Counted from the first letter of the stretch, positions 34,989 through 44,266 are shown. The stretch: 64,000 nt of DNA from Shouchella tritolerans (GCF_025770735.1 NZ_JAODPB010000003.1:496001-560000); one strand, 5' to 3'. Program-made: numbers and translations. Notes: generated by a model not told the origin, from the letters alone.

Positions 34989-36026
34989 TTGCGAGCAATT
35001 GAAGTTAGAAAGCCAGGGGACATTCACATAGTTGAAGTAAAAAAGCCAGAGCTTGAAAATGACACGGATGTACTTGTCAAAGTGCAAGCTGTAGGGATAT
35101 GTGGTTCAGACATGCACATTTACCATGGCAGTAATCCGTTTACTGTCTACCCGCGCATTATCGGCCATGAAGTCGGAGGCATTGTTGAAGAAGTGGGGAA
35201 CGGCGTCCATGGCCTTCGTCCTGGCGACCGTGTAGCGCTTGAGCCCATTTCATCATGCGGCGTATGCTACGCTTGCAAAAAAGGTCGCCCGAATGTTTGC
35301 GCAAAGTTGGAAGTGTTTGGCGTACACCGTGATGGTGGGATGCGTGAATGGATGGTAGCTCCTGAAGCTAACTGGCACAAAGTAAAAGGGGATTTGCCTT
35401 TTGAAGCAGCTGCTCTTGTCGAGCCAATGACAATCGGCGCCCAAGCCGCATATCGTGGCAACATTGAGCCTGGAGATACTGTTTTTATCATGGGCGCAGG
35501 ACCAACAGGCATCGCTTGTTTAATCATGGCGAAGCAAAAAGGCGCAACGGTTTTCATTTCTGATTTACAAGCCAACCGGCTCGATTATGCCAAACAGGTA
35601 GGCGCTGATTTTACAATTCATTTGCCTCATGAAGAGCCGGAAACAGTCCTGTTTGAGAAAACCGATGGCGAACTCGCGAATGTTGTCATTGATGCAGTTG
35701 GTACGAATACAACATTTGCTGAAGCAGTTAGGCTTGCTTCTGTTGCTGGAACGGTAGTGACATTAGGCTTTAATGAAACGCCGTCGAGCATTCCGTCTTT
35801 ATTGTTAACGAAAAAAGAATTGACTGTAGCAGGCTCAAGGCTGCAAACAAACCAATTTCCCGGCGTTATTAGGCAAGTGAATGAACAAAAGGTTGACCCA
35901 GCCTCGATTATATCCCATCGTTTTGATTTTGATGAGGTGAAAAAGGCAATCGAGTTGCTTGAAAAGGAGCCTGCTAATGTCCGTAAAGCAGTGTTAATCT
36001 TTGATAGAGAGGATGAGAGCAAGTGA
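34989..36026 (+). CDS. Zinc-binding alcohol dehydrogenase, YjmD-like
   Basis: A 345-residue medium-chain dehydrogenase. The catalytic zinc Cys lies in GICGSDMHIYHG, the His-Glu in GHEVGG, and the structural zinc cysteines in CGVCYACKKGRPNVC. The cofactor fold has FIMGAGPTGIACLIMAKQKG. A TTG start at 34989 is chosen because the protein then starts at the usual point (LRAIEVRKPG) after AAAGGAAG; a longer in-frame ATG at 34851 lies in the promoter. It precedes uxuA with a 4-base overlap (GTGA), as yjmD precedes uxuA in the Bacillus subtilis exu/uxu locus. The substrate is probably a hexonate or polyol. Confidence 0.85.
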   Translation: MRAIEVRKPGDIHIVEVKKPELENDTDVLVKVQAVGICGSDMHIYHGSNPFTVYPRIIGHEVGGIVEEVGNGVHGLRPGDRVALEPISSCGVCYACKKGRPNVCAKLEVFGVHRDGGMREWMVAPEANWHKVKGDLPFEAAALVEPMTIGAQAAYRGNIEPGDTVFIMGAGPTGIACLIMAKQKGATVFISDLQANRLDYAKQVGADFTIHLPHEEPETVLFEKTDGELANVVIDAVGTNTTFAEAVRLASVAGTVVTLGFNETPSSIPSLLLTKKELTVAGSRLQTNQFPGVIRQVNEQKVDPASIISHRFDFDEVKKAIELLEKEPANVRKAVLIFDREDESK

Positions 36027-37099
36027 GAATGACATTTAGGTGGTACGGAGAAAACAACGACAGCGTAACACTGGAGCAAATCAAACAAATCCCTGGAGTA
36101 GAAGGGCTTGTTTGGGCGTTGCACGATAAAATGGCTGGCGAAGTATGGCCTTTGGAAGACATCATGAAAGTAAAGGAACAGGCCGACCGTTATGGGTTTC
36201 ATTTAGACGTGGTTGAAAGCATTAATGTCCACGAAGATATTAAACTAGGCTTGCCGACGCGTGATGCATACATTGAGAATTATAAAGAAAGCATTCGCAA
36301 TGTCGCCAAGGTCGGTGCGAAGGTGATTTGTTACAACTTTATGCCTGTGTTTGATTGGACACGCACAGATTTGTTTAAAGAAATGGAAGACGGATCTACT
36401 GCTCTTTTCTATGAAAAAGCAAAAGTGGACAGCATGGACCCCCACGAATTGGTACGACAAACGACAAGCAACGCGGCCTTTACCATGCCTGGCTGGGAGC
36501 CAGAGCGTTTGGCTCATATTGAAAAATCGCTCAAAGCTTACGAGAATGTGACAGAAGAAGATCTATGGGAGCATTTGCAGTATTTCTTAGAACAAGTACT
36601 TCCAGTTGCAGAGGAACATGGCATTCAAATGGCGATCCACCCTGACGATCCGCCATGGTCTGTTTTTGGCTTGCCGCGCATCATAACAAGTGAGGCCGCC
36701 GTTGAGCGCTTTTTGCAATTGTCAAACAGCCCAGCCCATGGCATTACGCTATGCAGCGGTTCACTTGGTGCAAACCCAGAAAACGATATTCCAAAGATGA
36801 TTCGCCGTTTCCACGACCGAATTCCATTTGCTCATATCCGCAATGTCAAAGTCTATGATAATGGGGATTTTATCGAGACATCTCATCGTTCACAAGACGG
36901 TTCTGTTCATATTGCCGATGTCGTTAAGGCCTACCACGAAAACGGCTATACTGGCTATGCGCGCCCTGACCACGGCCGCCATATTTGGGATGAAAAATGC
37001 CGTCCTGGCTATGGCCTCTACGACCGTGCTCTTGGCATCATGCATTTGTGGGGACTTTGGGATGCATATGAGCTTGAAGCAAAAAGGAGGCAATCGTAA
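36023..37099 (+). CDS. uxuA: Mannonate dehydratase UxuA
   Basis: A 358-residue mannonate dehydratase that turns D-mannonate into 2-keto-3-deoxygluconate. The start [20 protein letters not shown] and the segments [38 protein letters not shown], and the end [21 protein letters not shown] are typical, strings shown in part. His and Cys residues in these segments bind the catalytic metal. It overlaps yjmD (GTG 36023) and yjmF (TAATG), so the three genes are coupled. Together with the fructuronate reductase it forms the glucuronate arm of hexuronate breakdown. Confidence 0.95.
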   Translation: MRMTFRWYGENNDSVTLEQIKQIPGVEGLVWALHDKMAGEVWPLEDIMKVKEQADRYGFHLDVVESINVHEDIKLGLPTRDAYIENYKESIRNVAKVGAKVICYNFMPVFDWTRTDLFKEMEDGSTALFYEKAKVDSMDPHELVRQTTSNAAFTMPGWEPERLAHIEKSLKAYENVTEEDLWEHLQYFLEQVLPVAEEHGIQMAIHPDDPPWSVFGLPRIITSEAAVERFLQLSNSPAHGITLCSGSLGANPENDIPKMIRRFHDRIPFAHIRNVKVYDNGDFIETSHRSQDGSVHIADVVKAYHENGYTGYARPDHGRHIWDEKCRPGYGLYDRALGIMHLWGLWDAYELEAKRRQS

Positions 37100-37944
37100 T
37101 GGCAGTTGGGCATGAGTCATTAAAGGGGAAAGTCGCTGTTGTGACTGGCGGAAGCGGCATTCTTTGCCGGGCAATGGCAAAAGAACTTGCCATACATGGC
37201 ATGAAAGTCGCGATTCTAAATCGGACGAAAGAAAAAGGCGAGGCAGTTGCCCAGGAAATTAGGGAACAAGGCGGGAAGGCGATAGCGCTAGCTTGTGATG
37301 TGCTTAATGAAGAGCAGGTCCAACAAGCGGCCTCTACGGTCAAGGAAGAGTTTGGCCCTTGTGATTTGCTTATAAATGGTGCTGGTGGAAACCATCCAGA
37401 CGCCATTACTGACAAGGAAACTTATGAGGAAGGCGATTTGGAAAACGAGTCGGCAAAATCGTTTTTTGATTTGGCGCCGAATGGTTTTGATTCCGTATTT
37501 CGGTTAAATTTGCAAGGCACCGTCATTCCGACACAAGCCTTTGTCAAACAAATGCTCGGACGTGGCGGTTCGGTAATCAATATTTCATCCATGTCTGCTC
37601 CATCACCGATGACGAAAGTTCCAGCCTATAGCGCTGCAAAAGCAGGTATTAACAATTTTACTCAGTGGCTCGCCGTTCATTTTGCTGACTCAGGCATTCG
37701 CGCTAATGCCATCGCCCCTGGCTTCTTTCTAACTGAGCAAAACCGCGCTTTATTAACAAAGCCAGACGGTTCGCTAACGGAGCGGGCCGAAAAAATCATT
37801 GCCCACACACCACAGCGCCGTTTCGGCAAACCAGAAGATTTGCTTGGAACACTTTTGTGGCTTGCCGATGAAGACGCTTCGCGGTTTGTGACAGGCGTTA
37901 CGATCCCCGTTGATGGAGGATTTATGGCGTATTCAGGCGTTTAA
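37099..37944 (+). CDS. SDR dehydrogenase, fructuronate reductase-like (YjmF)
   Basis: A 281-residue short-chain dehydrogenase. The NAD site is [20 protein letters not shown], the Asn region [12 protein letters not shown], and the catalytic Ser-Tyr-Lys set lies in [24 protein letters not shown]. The insertion [20 protein letters not shown] is seen in the YjmF/UxuB-type SDRs that reduce fructuronate to mannonate. It overlaps uxuA by one base (TAATG) with AAAGGAGG upstream. It is the third and last gene of the mannonate operon, followed by a strong terminator. Mannonate made here would be the UxuA substrate. Confidence 0.88.
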   Translation: MAVGHESLKGKVAVVTGGSGILCRAMAKELAIHGMKVAILNRTKEKGEAVAQEIREQGGKAIALACDVLNEEQVQQAASTVKEEFGPCDLLINGAGGNHPDAITDKETYEEGDLENESAKSFFDLAPNGFDSVFRLNLQGTVIPTQAFVKQMLGRGGSVINISSMSAPSPMTKVPAYSAAKAGINNFTQWLAVHFADSGIRANAIAPGFFLTEQNRALLTKPDGSLTERAEKIIAHTPQRRFGKPEDLLGTLLWLADEDASRFVTGVTIPVDGGFMAYSGV

Positions 37945-37962
37945 GGGTATGACTATAAAAAA

Positions 37963-37991
37963 GGAGCTGACACCCAGTGTCAGCTCCTTTT
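37963..37991. terminator. Strong terminator after the mannonate operon
   Basis: GGAGCTGACAC-CCA-GTGTCAGCTCC is an 11-base perfect stem with a 3-base loop. Flanking A and T runs extend it to 15 pairs and make it work in both directions, for ubiX on the minus strand too. Confidence 0.95.
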
Positions 37992-38004
37992 ACATATAGT
38001 TCAC

Positions 38005-38589
38005 CTAAAAACCAGGATCGCGGCGCTCTGCTTTTAATCCTTGCCAGCGTTTTGCATCAGGCAAGTGAATGCCGAATTGGTCAAGGGTGCGGTAAACGAT
38101 ATGGTCAACAAGATCATCAATCGTTTGCGGCTGGTTATAAAAAGCGGGCATTGGCGGGACGATATGAGCCCCCATTCGCGACAAAGCCAGCATGTTTTCT
38201 AAATGTATATCATTAAGTGGCGTTTCCCGTGTCATTAATAATAGCGGTTTACGCTCTTTTAACATGACATCAGCGGCCCGTGTAACCAGGTTGTCTGCGA
38301 GGCCTGTCCGGATTGAAGCGAGCGTCTTCATGCTGCACGGGGCGATCATCATGCCATCGATTTGAAAAGAGCCGCTTGAAATCGCTGCGCCTAAATCTTT
38401 AGGCGAATACGTATAATTGGCAAGCCGTTCAACATCTTTTACGGTAAAAGACGTTTCAGCTTGGATCGTAGCAGCAGCCCATGGCGACATCACCAAATGG
38501 GACTCCACTTCTGTTTTTTGTAGTTGCTGGAGCAAACGGATGCCAAAAATGGCCCCTGTAGCCCCTGTCATTCCTATAATCAGTTTCAT
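38005..38589 (-). CDS. UbiX/BsdB-type flavin prenyltransferase
   Basis: A 194-residue UbiX-family protein that makes prenylated FMN, the cofactor of UbiD-type decarboxylases. It starts MKLIIGMTGATGAIFGIRLL (nucleotide site), followed by SSGSFQIDGMMIAPCSMKTLAS, ITRAADVMLKERKPLLLMTRE-like segments (LVTRAADVMLKERKPLLLM here), and MPAFYNQPQTIDDLVDHIV. Length and motifs match the family. No ubiD/bsdC gene is adjacent, so its partner lies elsewhere or was lost. Its 5' third is repeated, broken, at 41.6 kb. GGAG precedes the ATG. Confidence 0.92.
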   Translation of the reverse strand: MKLIIGMTGATGAIFGIRLLQQLQKTEVESHLVMSPWAAATIQAETSFTVKDVERLANYTYSPKDLGAAISSGSFQIDGMMIAPCSMKTLASIRTGLADNLVTRAADVMLKERKPLLLMTRETPLNDIHLENMLALSRMGAHIVPPMPAFYNQPQTIDDLVDHIVYRTLDQFGIHLPDAKRWQGLKAERRDPGF

Positions 38590-38805
38590 TCAGACCACTC
38601 CGCTTCATCAATCTCTCATGCAAGTATATGTGTTCTTCGTTTCTATTTCAGTATGATCGATTTTAGCTAAACAAGAAAGAGGTAGCAGCCAATCCATCAT
38701 ACTATAGCTGCGTTTATAAATTAGATGGTGGGAGCGTATCACTTCGCGTGGGAGTGGGTCTTTTTTGTATGCATCTTGTTTCTTCCACAGCAATAGCGAC
38801 AGGAC

Positions 38806-39396
38806 CTATTCCAGCAGTTCTTTGGCTCCGTTCATTACTAAGGGCATACTTTGTTTAACGAATGATTCCGCACTTATTTGACGCCCCTCCTTGTTCCAAA
38901 CGTAAGCCAATCCATACATCCCCCAACTTAACATAATAGAAGCTGTATTGATTAAGAATTGCGCGTTTGAACTTGATAGCATCTTGTCTTTGTCTATAAA
39001 GGAAAGAAGTATCGTTTGAATTTTTTCCTTTATTTGAGTTTCAAATACAGCTCCGAGCGATGCATTCCTTCTTTTGCACATAGCGCTTAGATCCTTGTGA
39101 AAATCGCATACACCCAGAAAGATGCTCTGAATGGTTTCTTCATTTAATACTTCGTGACCGCATATTCTACGATTTATGATTGTCATAAATGATTCCATTA
39201 GTCTAGCCTCAAGAATTTCGAATTTATCTATGAAGTGCGCATAAAACGTTGCTCTGTTAACAGTAGCCCGCTCTGCTATATCTTTAACGGTTATCGATTC
39301 AAAATCTTTTTCTTGAATTAATGAAGCAAAAGCGTCTTGAAGAAGTCGCCGTGTACGTATCACACGAGGATCAGCTTCATTCTTTTTAGTTGTCAT
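38806..39396 (-). CDS. TetR family regulator
   Basis: A 196-residue TetR/AcrR-type repressor. The N-terminal helix-turn-helix is visible as RRLLQDAFASLIQEKDFESI then VKDIAERATVNRATFYAHFIDK. The C-terminal part is helical and forms the effector pocket; the family layout is like DUF-containing TetR_C_7 proteins. The ATG at 39396 follows GGGGGAG; an upstream in-frame ATG lies within an operator. Five GTTGT-type operator elements lie just upstream. The divergently placed MFS gene is its probable target. The sequence is AT-rich relative to that MFS gene. Confidence 0.88.
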   Translation of the reverse strand: MTTKKNEADPRVIRTRRLLQDAFASLIQEKDFESITVKDIAERATVNRATFYAHFIDKFEILEARLMESFMTIINRRICGHEVLNEETIQSIFLGVCDFHKDLSAMCKRRNASLGAVFETQIKEKIQTILLSFIDKDKMLSSSNAQFLINTASIMLSWGMYGLAYVWNKEGRQISAESFVKQSMPLVMNGAKELLE

Positions 39397-39437
39397 GGTT
39401 AAAATCTCCCCCAATAAAACGACATTATAGAAAGGGT

Positions 39438-39538
39438 GTTGTTTATACAACGGTTCATGGCTATTGATGATTGCTCACCATCTGGTTGGAATTATAACAT
39501 ATGAATACAACGAATGTTGTTCAAACAACAAATGTTGC
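39438..39538. promoter_or_regulatory. Array of GTTGT/ACAAC half-sites (TetR operators)
   Basis: GTTGT-N4-ACAAC occurs at 39438-39451. A second block at 39507-39538 reads ACAAC-N4-GTTGT-N4-ACAAC-N4-GTTGC, four half-sites in alternating direction repeating every 9 bases; its core TGTTGTTCAAACAACA is a perfect 7-2-7 inverted repeat. The two blocks are about 70 bases apart, upstream of the TetR gene, and likely control both directions. Confidence 0.75.
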
Positions 39539-39667
39539 ATAGATACGAATTTAGAATGCTTCTTTTCCAAAAGGAGGAGAGAAACATGTCGGTTTCACAA
39601 ATCAAAAGAGGTTGAGGCTTCGGCTGTCATTGTGGTACTCGAAGATTGGAGAGTCATAACGTGCTAG

Positions 39668-39781
39668 TATCGGTGCCACTCATGCTTGTTGCCCGCGCAA
39701 AAGGCGGCGAAGTCCGGTCATCCGACGGTGAGGCTGGCAGTCGATGATGTCCCTTTCTTTAACAAAATGCTTAAGGAATAA
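39668..39781 (+). pseudogene. Possible 3' remnant of a lost gene
   Basis: A frame open for 37 codons ends SGHPTVRLAVDDVPFFNKML-Lys-Glu-stop with GC-rich codons like those of the MFS gene just downstream. It has no start codon or ribosome binding site of its own. The sentence-like protein character suggests the tail of a deleted gene that once lay under the TetR operators. Family not recognised. Confidence 0.35.
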
Positions 39782-39837
39782 CAATATGTAAAGATTGTTT
39801 TTAAAAAATAGTTCTTTAAAACACATCAGGAGAGTGA

Positions 39838-41025
39838 ATGATGAAGAGCGCATGGAAAGTGTACGTTCTAGCCTTGATTAGCTTTTTAGTTGGAACATCC
39901 AATTACGTCATTTCTGGGATATTAGACCGGATCGCAGAGACGTTGGGAACAAGCGTTGCGACAGCAGGCCAGCTTATTACGGTTTATTCCCTGGCCTATG
40001 CGGTCGTCACACCTATATTGATGGCGCTGACGGCCAAGATGGACCGGCGCAAGCTCCTCCTTTATTCGCTAGGTCTTTTTATTGCCGCAAATCTGCTGAC
40101 ATATATATTGTCCGGCTTCGGCCTTTTCATTGCCGCGAGAATCATTACGGCAATAGGCGCTGGGGTAGTCACCGTTAACGCGCTCAGCATCGCCGCCAAA
40201 ATCGCTCCGCCTGGCAAGCAGGCCAGCGCCATCGCTAACGTCACGATGGGCATTACCGCATCGCTCATCATCGGCGTCCCGCTCGGCAGAATGGTAGCCT
40301 CGGCTTTTGGCTGGAAAGCGATATTTCTGGTCATCGCAATTGTCGGGGCCATCTCCATGCTTGTCATAGCTGCGGTTTTTCCACGTATGCAGGGCGACAA
40401 ACCTGTTCCATTAATCAACCAATTTGCTTTGTTAAAAAAACCTCAGGTTTTGGTAGCTTTAGCGATTACTTTCTTCTGGTTGGGAGGATATTCCCTCGCC
40501 TATACCTACATCACCCCTTTTCTGTTAGAGGTGACACATATAAATGAATCATTGATAAGTGCAGCTCTGTTCGTGTTCGGCATTGCCAGTTTGATTGGCT
40601 CAAAAGTCGGTGGCTACAGCACGGATAAACGTGGTATCAAATACACGCTTGTCTCAGGAATGGGGCTTCACGTCATTTCGTTGATTTTGCTATCTTTAGT
40701 CGGGCAATCGGTCATTGCCGTATTCGCAATTTTGATCCTCTGGTCTTTTGCCGCCTGGTCATCCGCACCTGCGCAGCAATTTAACCTGGTCTCGCTTGTT
40801 CCTGAATCCTCGGGGGTAATGCTGAGCTTGAACAGTTCCATGATGCAGCTTTCCATGGCTGTTGGAGCAGGAATGGGTGGGCTGATCGTTAACCGTGTTT
40901 CTTTGGCATCCATTACCTGGTTCGGGATACTTGGCGTACTCATCGCCATCATTGCCGTGTTTGTTTTGTTCAGCATGGTGCCACGGTATTCGGCGGCGCA
41001 GTCAGCGGATAAAAAACTGCAGTGA
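39838..41025 (+). CDS. MFS transporter, DHA1/AraJ-like drug exporter
   Basis: A 395-residue major facilitator with 12 predicted segments. LISFLVGTSNYVISGILDRIA at the start, LTAKMDRRKLLLYSLGLFIA (the loop 2-3 motif), GAGVVTVNALSIAAKIAPPG, and GVPLGRMVASAFGWKAIFLV (motif C region) place it in the DHA1 group of small-molecule and drug exporters. AGGAGAG precedes two ATG codons. Its codons are visibly richer in G+C at third positions than those of neighbours, and it sits between TetR operators and an IS remnant, so it was probably acquired. Probably repressed by the TetR protein. Confidence 0.85.
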   Translation: MMKSAWKVYVLALISFLVGTSNYVISGILDRIAETLGTSVATAGQLITVYSLAYAVVTPILMALTAKMDRRKLLLYSLGLFIAANLLTYILSGFGLFIAARIITAIGAGVVTVNALSIAAKIAPPGKQASAIANVTMGITASLIIGVPLGRMVASAFGWKAIFLVIAIVGAISMLVIAAVFPRMQGDKPVPLINQFALLKKPQVLVALAITFFWLGGYSLAYTYITPFLLEVTHINESLISAALFVFGIASLIGSKVGGYSTDKRGIKYTLVSGMGLHVISLILLSLVGQSVIAVFAILILWSFAAWSSAPAQQFNLVSLVPESSGVMLSLNSSMMQLSMAVGAGMGGLIVNRVSLASITWFGILGVLIAIIAVFVLFSMVPRYSAAQSADKKLQ

Positions 41026-41122
41026 TGCATATATATTTTCCGTTGGACCGATATTTCTTGTACAGACGGGAAAGGCACGAGCATCAAATAGTTTGGTTGT
41101 CGAACTTTTCCGTAGTGCATTA

Positions 41123-41635
41123 TTATTTTTTAAGCAGAAGCATCGCACAAGGAAGGGGCCGGGACAAAACCAGCCAAGAAATTAAATGAAAAGGAGTACG
41201 CTCATCAAACACCGATGAGCGCACTCCTTTTTGTCTAGTTTTTTGGTTCTCTTTTGCTTGGTTATTGTTCCTGGCGGTATATTTTCGCAGGTTTACCGCC
41301 AGGAGGGCGAACCCCATTCCTTTTTCATCTTTTCGTTTCCTCTTACGGAGAAACGAGTGAAACGCAAATGAGCCTTCAGGAATCCGAAAACTGGCTCTAC
41401 ATCGATTTTCCGTTTTTCCCTCCGAAAGCTTTTCCCTGATCGATGCTTTTTGCTGTTCCCACTTCTCGTTGACATACAACTTTCGGTTATTCCCTTCCTT
41501 CGCCTTTGTGCACAGGGAGCGGAACGGACAGTCTGAACAGTCCTCACGATACACTTTAAATGTGTGGGCAAATCCGTATGAATCGGTTCGGTTAGAAGGG
41601 TGGCTAAATAGCAGCTTCCTGCCGTTCGGGCAAAT
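41123..41635 (-). pseudogene. IS1182-family transposase, 3' fragment
   Basis: The frame encodes the C-terminal part of a DDE transposase: CPNGRKLLFSHPSNRTDSYG, YREDCSDCPFRSLCTKAKEG with the Cys cluster, then KLSEGKTENRCRASFRIPEG and the ending GMGFALLAVNLRKYTA, as in IS1182-type elements. About the first two thirds of the gene, including the first Asp of the triad, is missing; the coding homology stops abruptly near 41635 where a ubiX fragment begins. GGGGCCGGGACAAAACC at about 41155-41171 looks like the element's outer end. It cannot encode an active enzyme. Confidence 0.8.
41189..41233. terminator. Hairpin inside the IS remnant
   Basis: AAAAGGAGT-A-CGCTCATC pairs with GATGAGCG-C-ACTCCTTTTT around a short loop. 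The T run makes it a good terminator for the truncated transposase region and for anything arriving from the MFS gene. Confidence 0.75.
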
Positions 41636-41828
41636 TTTTAGGCGAATACGTATAATTGGCAAGCCGTTCAACATCTTTTACGGTAAAAGACGTTTCGGCT
41701 TGGATCGTAGCAGCAGCCCATGGCGACATCACCAAATGGGATTCCACTTCTGTTTTTTGTAGTTGCTAGAGCAAACGAATGCCAAAAATAGCTCCCGTAG
41801 CTCCTGTCATACCTATAATCAGTTTCAT
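41633..41828 (-). pseudogene. Broken second copy of the ubiX 5' end
   Basis: About 65 codons match the start of the ubiX gene at 38589 and the similarity continues about 55 bases upstream of the start codon, roughly 245 bases in all with about a dozen mismatches by eye. Codon 21, CAG in the intact copy, is TAG here (41766-41768), and the rest of the gene is replaced by the IS1182 remnant. Both copies lie in the same direction, so this is one end of a direct duplication flanking the TetR-MFS-IS segment. Confidence 0.9.
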
Positions 41829-42062
41829 TCGGACCACTCCGCTTCACCAATCTCTCATGCAAGTATACTTGTTCTTTGCTTATTTTCAAAATGATAAATA
41901 AAACAGAGATAGAGCGAAATAGGCAAAGTGTTTTCCAACCTAGTGTGCTCTTCGTAGTTAAGTAAAAAGGATAGAAATTTGTCTGCTATGACAAATATAT
42001 ATTGCAAAATGACGATTTTAATGTATAATTATAGCAAAGCGCATACCCAGGAGGAGCCATAT

Positions 42063-42572
42063 ATGCTATTTAGCCGAAACAAGAAAAATTTTTACGACGA
42101 ACGTATTGAGCAGGAGAAAAACAAGATATACCGTGAAATCTATTATTTAGTCATTGGTTTGTGTGTCTTGTCGGTAATCGTAAAGTTCTTTATGTTTGAA
42201 TGGGGGACTGCTCCGATTTATACCGAACTTCTTATTCTTGTAGGTATACCCATTTATTACGTAGTGCGCTCGGCCAAAACAGGCATCTTTTCAGAAGAAA
42301 TTGAAGTCCATGACGGTGAAAGCAAATGGAGTTTTGATGGAAAAATGGCAGGGGCGGCAATTATTGGCGGTGTTGCTATCTCGATTGTAATGGCGATCAA
42401 CAGCGTTGTACAATTTGCACAAGGCCCGGGAGAAGCCTGGTATTACTTTATTCTCGTATTCATTACAAGCATGATGATCTATACAGGGATCATAGGAGGG
42501 ATTGTGCTTTTAAGCTATCTTTATTTAAAAAACAAAAGCCAAAAGGTCGCTGAATCTACCAAGGATGAATAG
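42063..42572 (+). CDS. Small membrane protein, DUF6773-like
   Basis: A 169-residue protein with a charged N-terminal segment (NKKNFYDERIEQEKNKIYRE) followed by four hydrophobic segments in two pairs. It resembles the DUF6773 family, of unknown function, found in bacilli next to a small XRE regulator. The ATG at 42063 is chosen as AGGAGG lies 7 bases upstream. The stop is 2 bases before the XRE gene, so they are coupled. Such two-gene pairs resemble small regulatory modules; nothing indicates an inducer here. Confidence 0.65.
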   Translation: MLFSRNKKNFYDERIEQEKNKIYREIYYLVIGLCVLSVIVKFFMFEWGTAPIYTELLILVGIPIYYVVRSAKTGIFSEEIEVHDGESKWSFDGKMAGAAIIGGVAISIVMAINSVVQFAQGPGEAWYYFILVFITSMMIYTGIIGGIVLLSYLYLKNKSQKVAESTKDE

Positions 42573-42574
42573 CC

Positions 42575-42769
42575 ATGAAAAATACGAAAATCAAAGCGGC
42601 CCGGGCCGAAAAAGATATGACACAAGCCGATTTGGCGAAGCGAATCGGCGTATCCAGGCAAACGATTGGCTTAATAGAACAAGGTAAATATAATCCAAGC
42701 TTGGCATTATGCGTGGCAATCTGCAAAGAGCTTGATAAAACATTAGACCAGCTGTTTTGGCCAGGATAA
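42575..42769 (+). CDS. Small XRE-family regulator
   Basis: A 64-residue protein that is almost only the XRE helix-turn-helix: KIKAARAEKDMTQADLAKRI, then GVSRQTIGLIEQGKYNPSLA and the final CKELDKTLDQLFW. This is the YozG/Rv-type short regulator that dimerises through its HTH alone. It starts 2 bases after the DUF6773-like gene, the same mRNA. It probably represses the pair's promoter. The next gene converges, with its stop 45 bases on. Confidence 0.88.
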   Translation: MKNTKIKAARAEKDMTQADLAKRIGVSRQTIGLIEQGKYNPSLALCVAICKELDKTLDQLFWPG

Positions 42770-42814
42770 AGGCGGAGGGCTTTAGAGAAGCACTTCGCCT
42801 TTTTCAATTCCTGA

Positions 42815-44266
42815 CTAAGCACTATGCTTAAATCCAGATACATCCACTTCTAGCGGCATATTGTTGGCGCGCGCTTTTTTGGCTGCACGAAAGAAGAGGA
42901 TTAGAATGGCACCTGAGCAAATAAAGCTGCCAATCCACGAAGCGGTCATTGGAAGTCGAAAGCCAATTTCGGCATTTAAAATGTAGGTAATGACCATGAC
43001 CAGCATAAAAGCTCCAGGAATAAGGGCAATCCAGTAGTTTTTCCTGGCGATATACAAATACATAGCGCCGACAAAAAGAGCGATCACAGCGGTTCCTTGG
43101 TTGGCCCAGCTAAAATAACGCCATAAAATGTTAAAGTCAATTTGTGTTAGGGCGACGGAAACGGCGAATAGCGGCAAAGCAATCCATAAGCGGCGAGAAA
43201 TTTTCTTTTGAGCGATTTGAAAATACTCAGCAATAATCATGCGGGCGCTACGAAAGGCTGTATCCCCAGATGTGATCGGTAGCACAACAACACCTAGCAC
43301 GGCAATTGTCCCACCAATCGCGCCAAGCAACAACGTAGATACTTCCGTTACAACTGCCCCTGGACCTCCTGCATTAAGCATTTCATTCAATCCCCCGTAG
43401 CTGCCCACTAAACTCATGGCAGCTGCCGCCCAGATCATCGCGATAATGCCTTCAGCTATCATCATTCCATAAAAAATTTTACGGCCCTGCTTTTCCCGTT
43501 GTATCGTTCGAGAAATAATTGGCGTTTGTGTAGCATGGAAGCCAGATAGAGCGCCGCATGTAATCGTAAAGAAAATCAATGGCAAGACGGGCATATTCTC
43601 AGGGTGGAAATTTTGCAGCGACAACTCTGGAATTGGCGCCCCTGTGACAATCAAGCCGATTCCGACTCCGAGTGAGCTTACTAATAGGATTGCGCCAAAA
43701 TATGGATAAAGGCGGCCGATAATTTTATCAACGGGCAAAAGTGTGGCCAAAATGTAGTAAATAAAAATAGCAGCAATCAAAATGCCCAGCGCCACCTGGC
43801 CATCCATCAACACATGAAGTAAACTAGCCGGCGTCGATACGAAAACGGTTCCAACTAAAAGTAGCAATAATACGGCAAAAGCATTGACTAGATGGCGCAT
43901 TGATTTGCCGAAAAATTTACTAGCTAGCTCAGGCAAATGAGCACCTTTATTGCGGATCGAAATCATCCCTGTTAAGTAATCATGTACTGCGCCGGCAAAA
44001 ATGCAGCCAATAACGATCCATAAAAAAGCAACTGGTCCGTACAACGCACCCATAATTGGGCCAAAAACAGGGCCGGTGCCGGCAATATTCAACAGTTGAA
44101 TGAATGAATTACGAGGAGTGCTCATTGGCAAGTAATCAACGCCATCTTGATTCACATAGGCTGGTGTCGGGCGTTCCTCTTTTACGCCGAAAATGCGCTC
44201 GACGACCTTTCCATAAGTGAAGTAGCCTACGATTAACAAAGCGATGCCTAGCAAAAATGTAATCAT
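42815..44266 (-). CDS. Carbon starvation/peptide or pyruvate carrier CstA family
   Basis: A 483-residue membrane protein of the CstA family with about 13 segments. Signatures are YFTYGKVVERIFGVKEERPTPA near residue 12, DYLPMSTPRNSFIQLLNIAG, GPIMGALYGPVAFLWIVIGC, and GFHATQTPIISRTIQ, strings shown in part. It is a short form compared with the 700-residue enteric CstA. Members take up peptides or pyruvate in carbon-limited cells. A cre-like site overlaps its upstream region, which fits catabolite repression as in Bacillus subtilis cstA. Confidence 0.88.
   Translation of the reverse strand: MITFLLGIALLIVGYFTYGKVVERIFGVKEERPTPAYVNQDGVDYLPMSTPRNSFIQLLNIAGTGPVFGPIMGALYGPVAFLWIVIGCIFAGAVHDYLTGMISIRNKGAHLPELASKFFGKSMRHLVNAFAVLLLLLVGTVFVSTPASLLHVLMDGQVALGILIAAIFIYYILATLLPVDKIIGRLYPYFGAILLVSSLGVGIGLIVTGAPIPELSLQNFHPENMPVLPLIFFTITCGALSGFHATQTPIISRTIQREKQGRKIFYGMMIAEGIIAMIWAAAAMSLVGSYGGLNEMLNAGGPGAVVTEVSTLLLGAIGGTIAVLGVVVLPITSGDTAFRSARMIIAEYFQIAQKKISRRLWIALPLFAVSVALTQIDFNILWRYFSWANQGTAVIALFVGAMYLYIARKNYWIALIPGAFMLVMVITYILNAEIGFRLPMTASWIGSFICSGAILILFFRAAKKARANNMPLEVDVSGFKHSA

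Noticed and set aside
41123-41635. Active insertion sequence
   Set aside because: Only the 3' third of the transposase remains and one end is missing.
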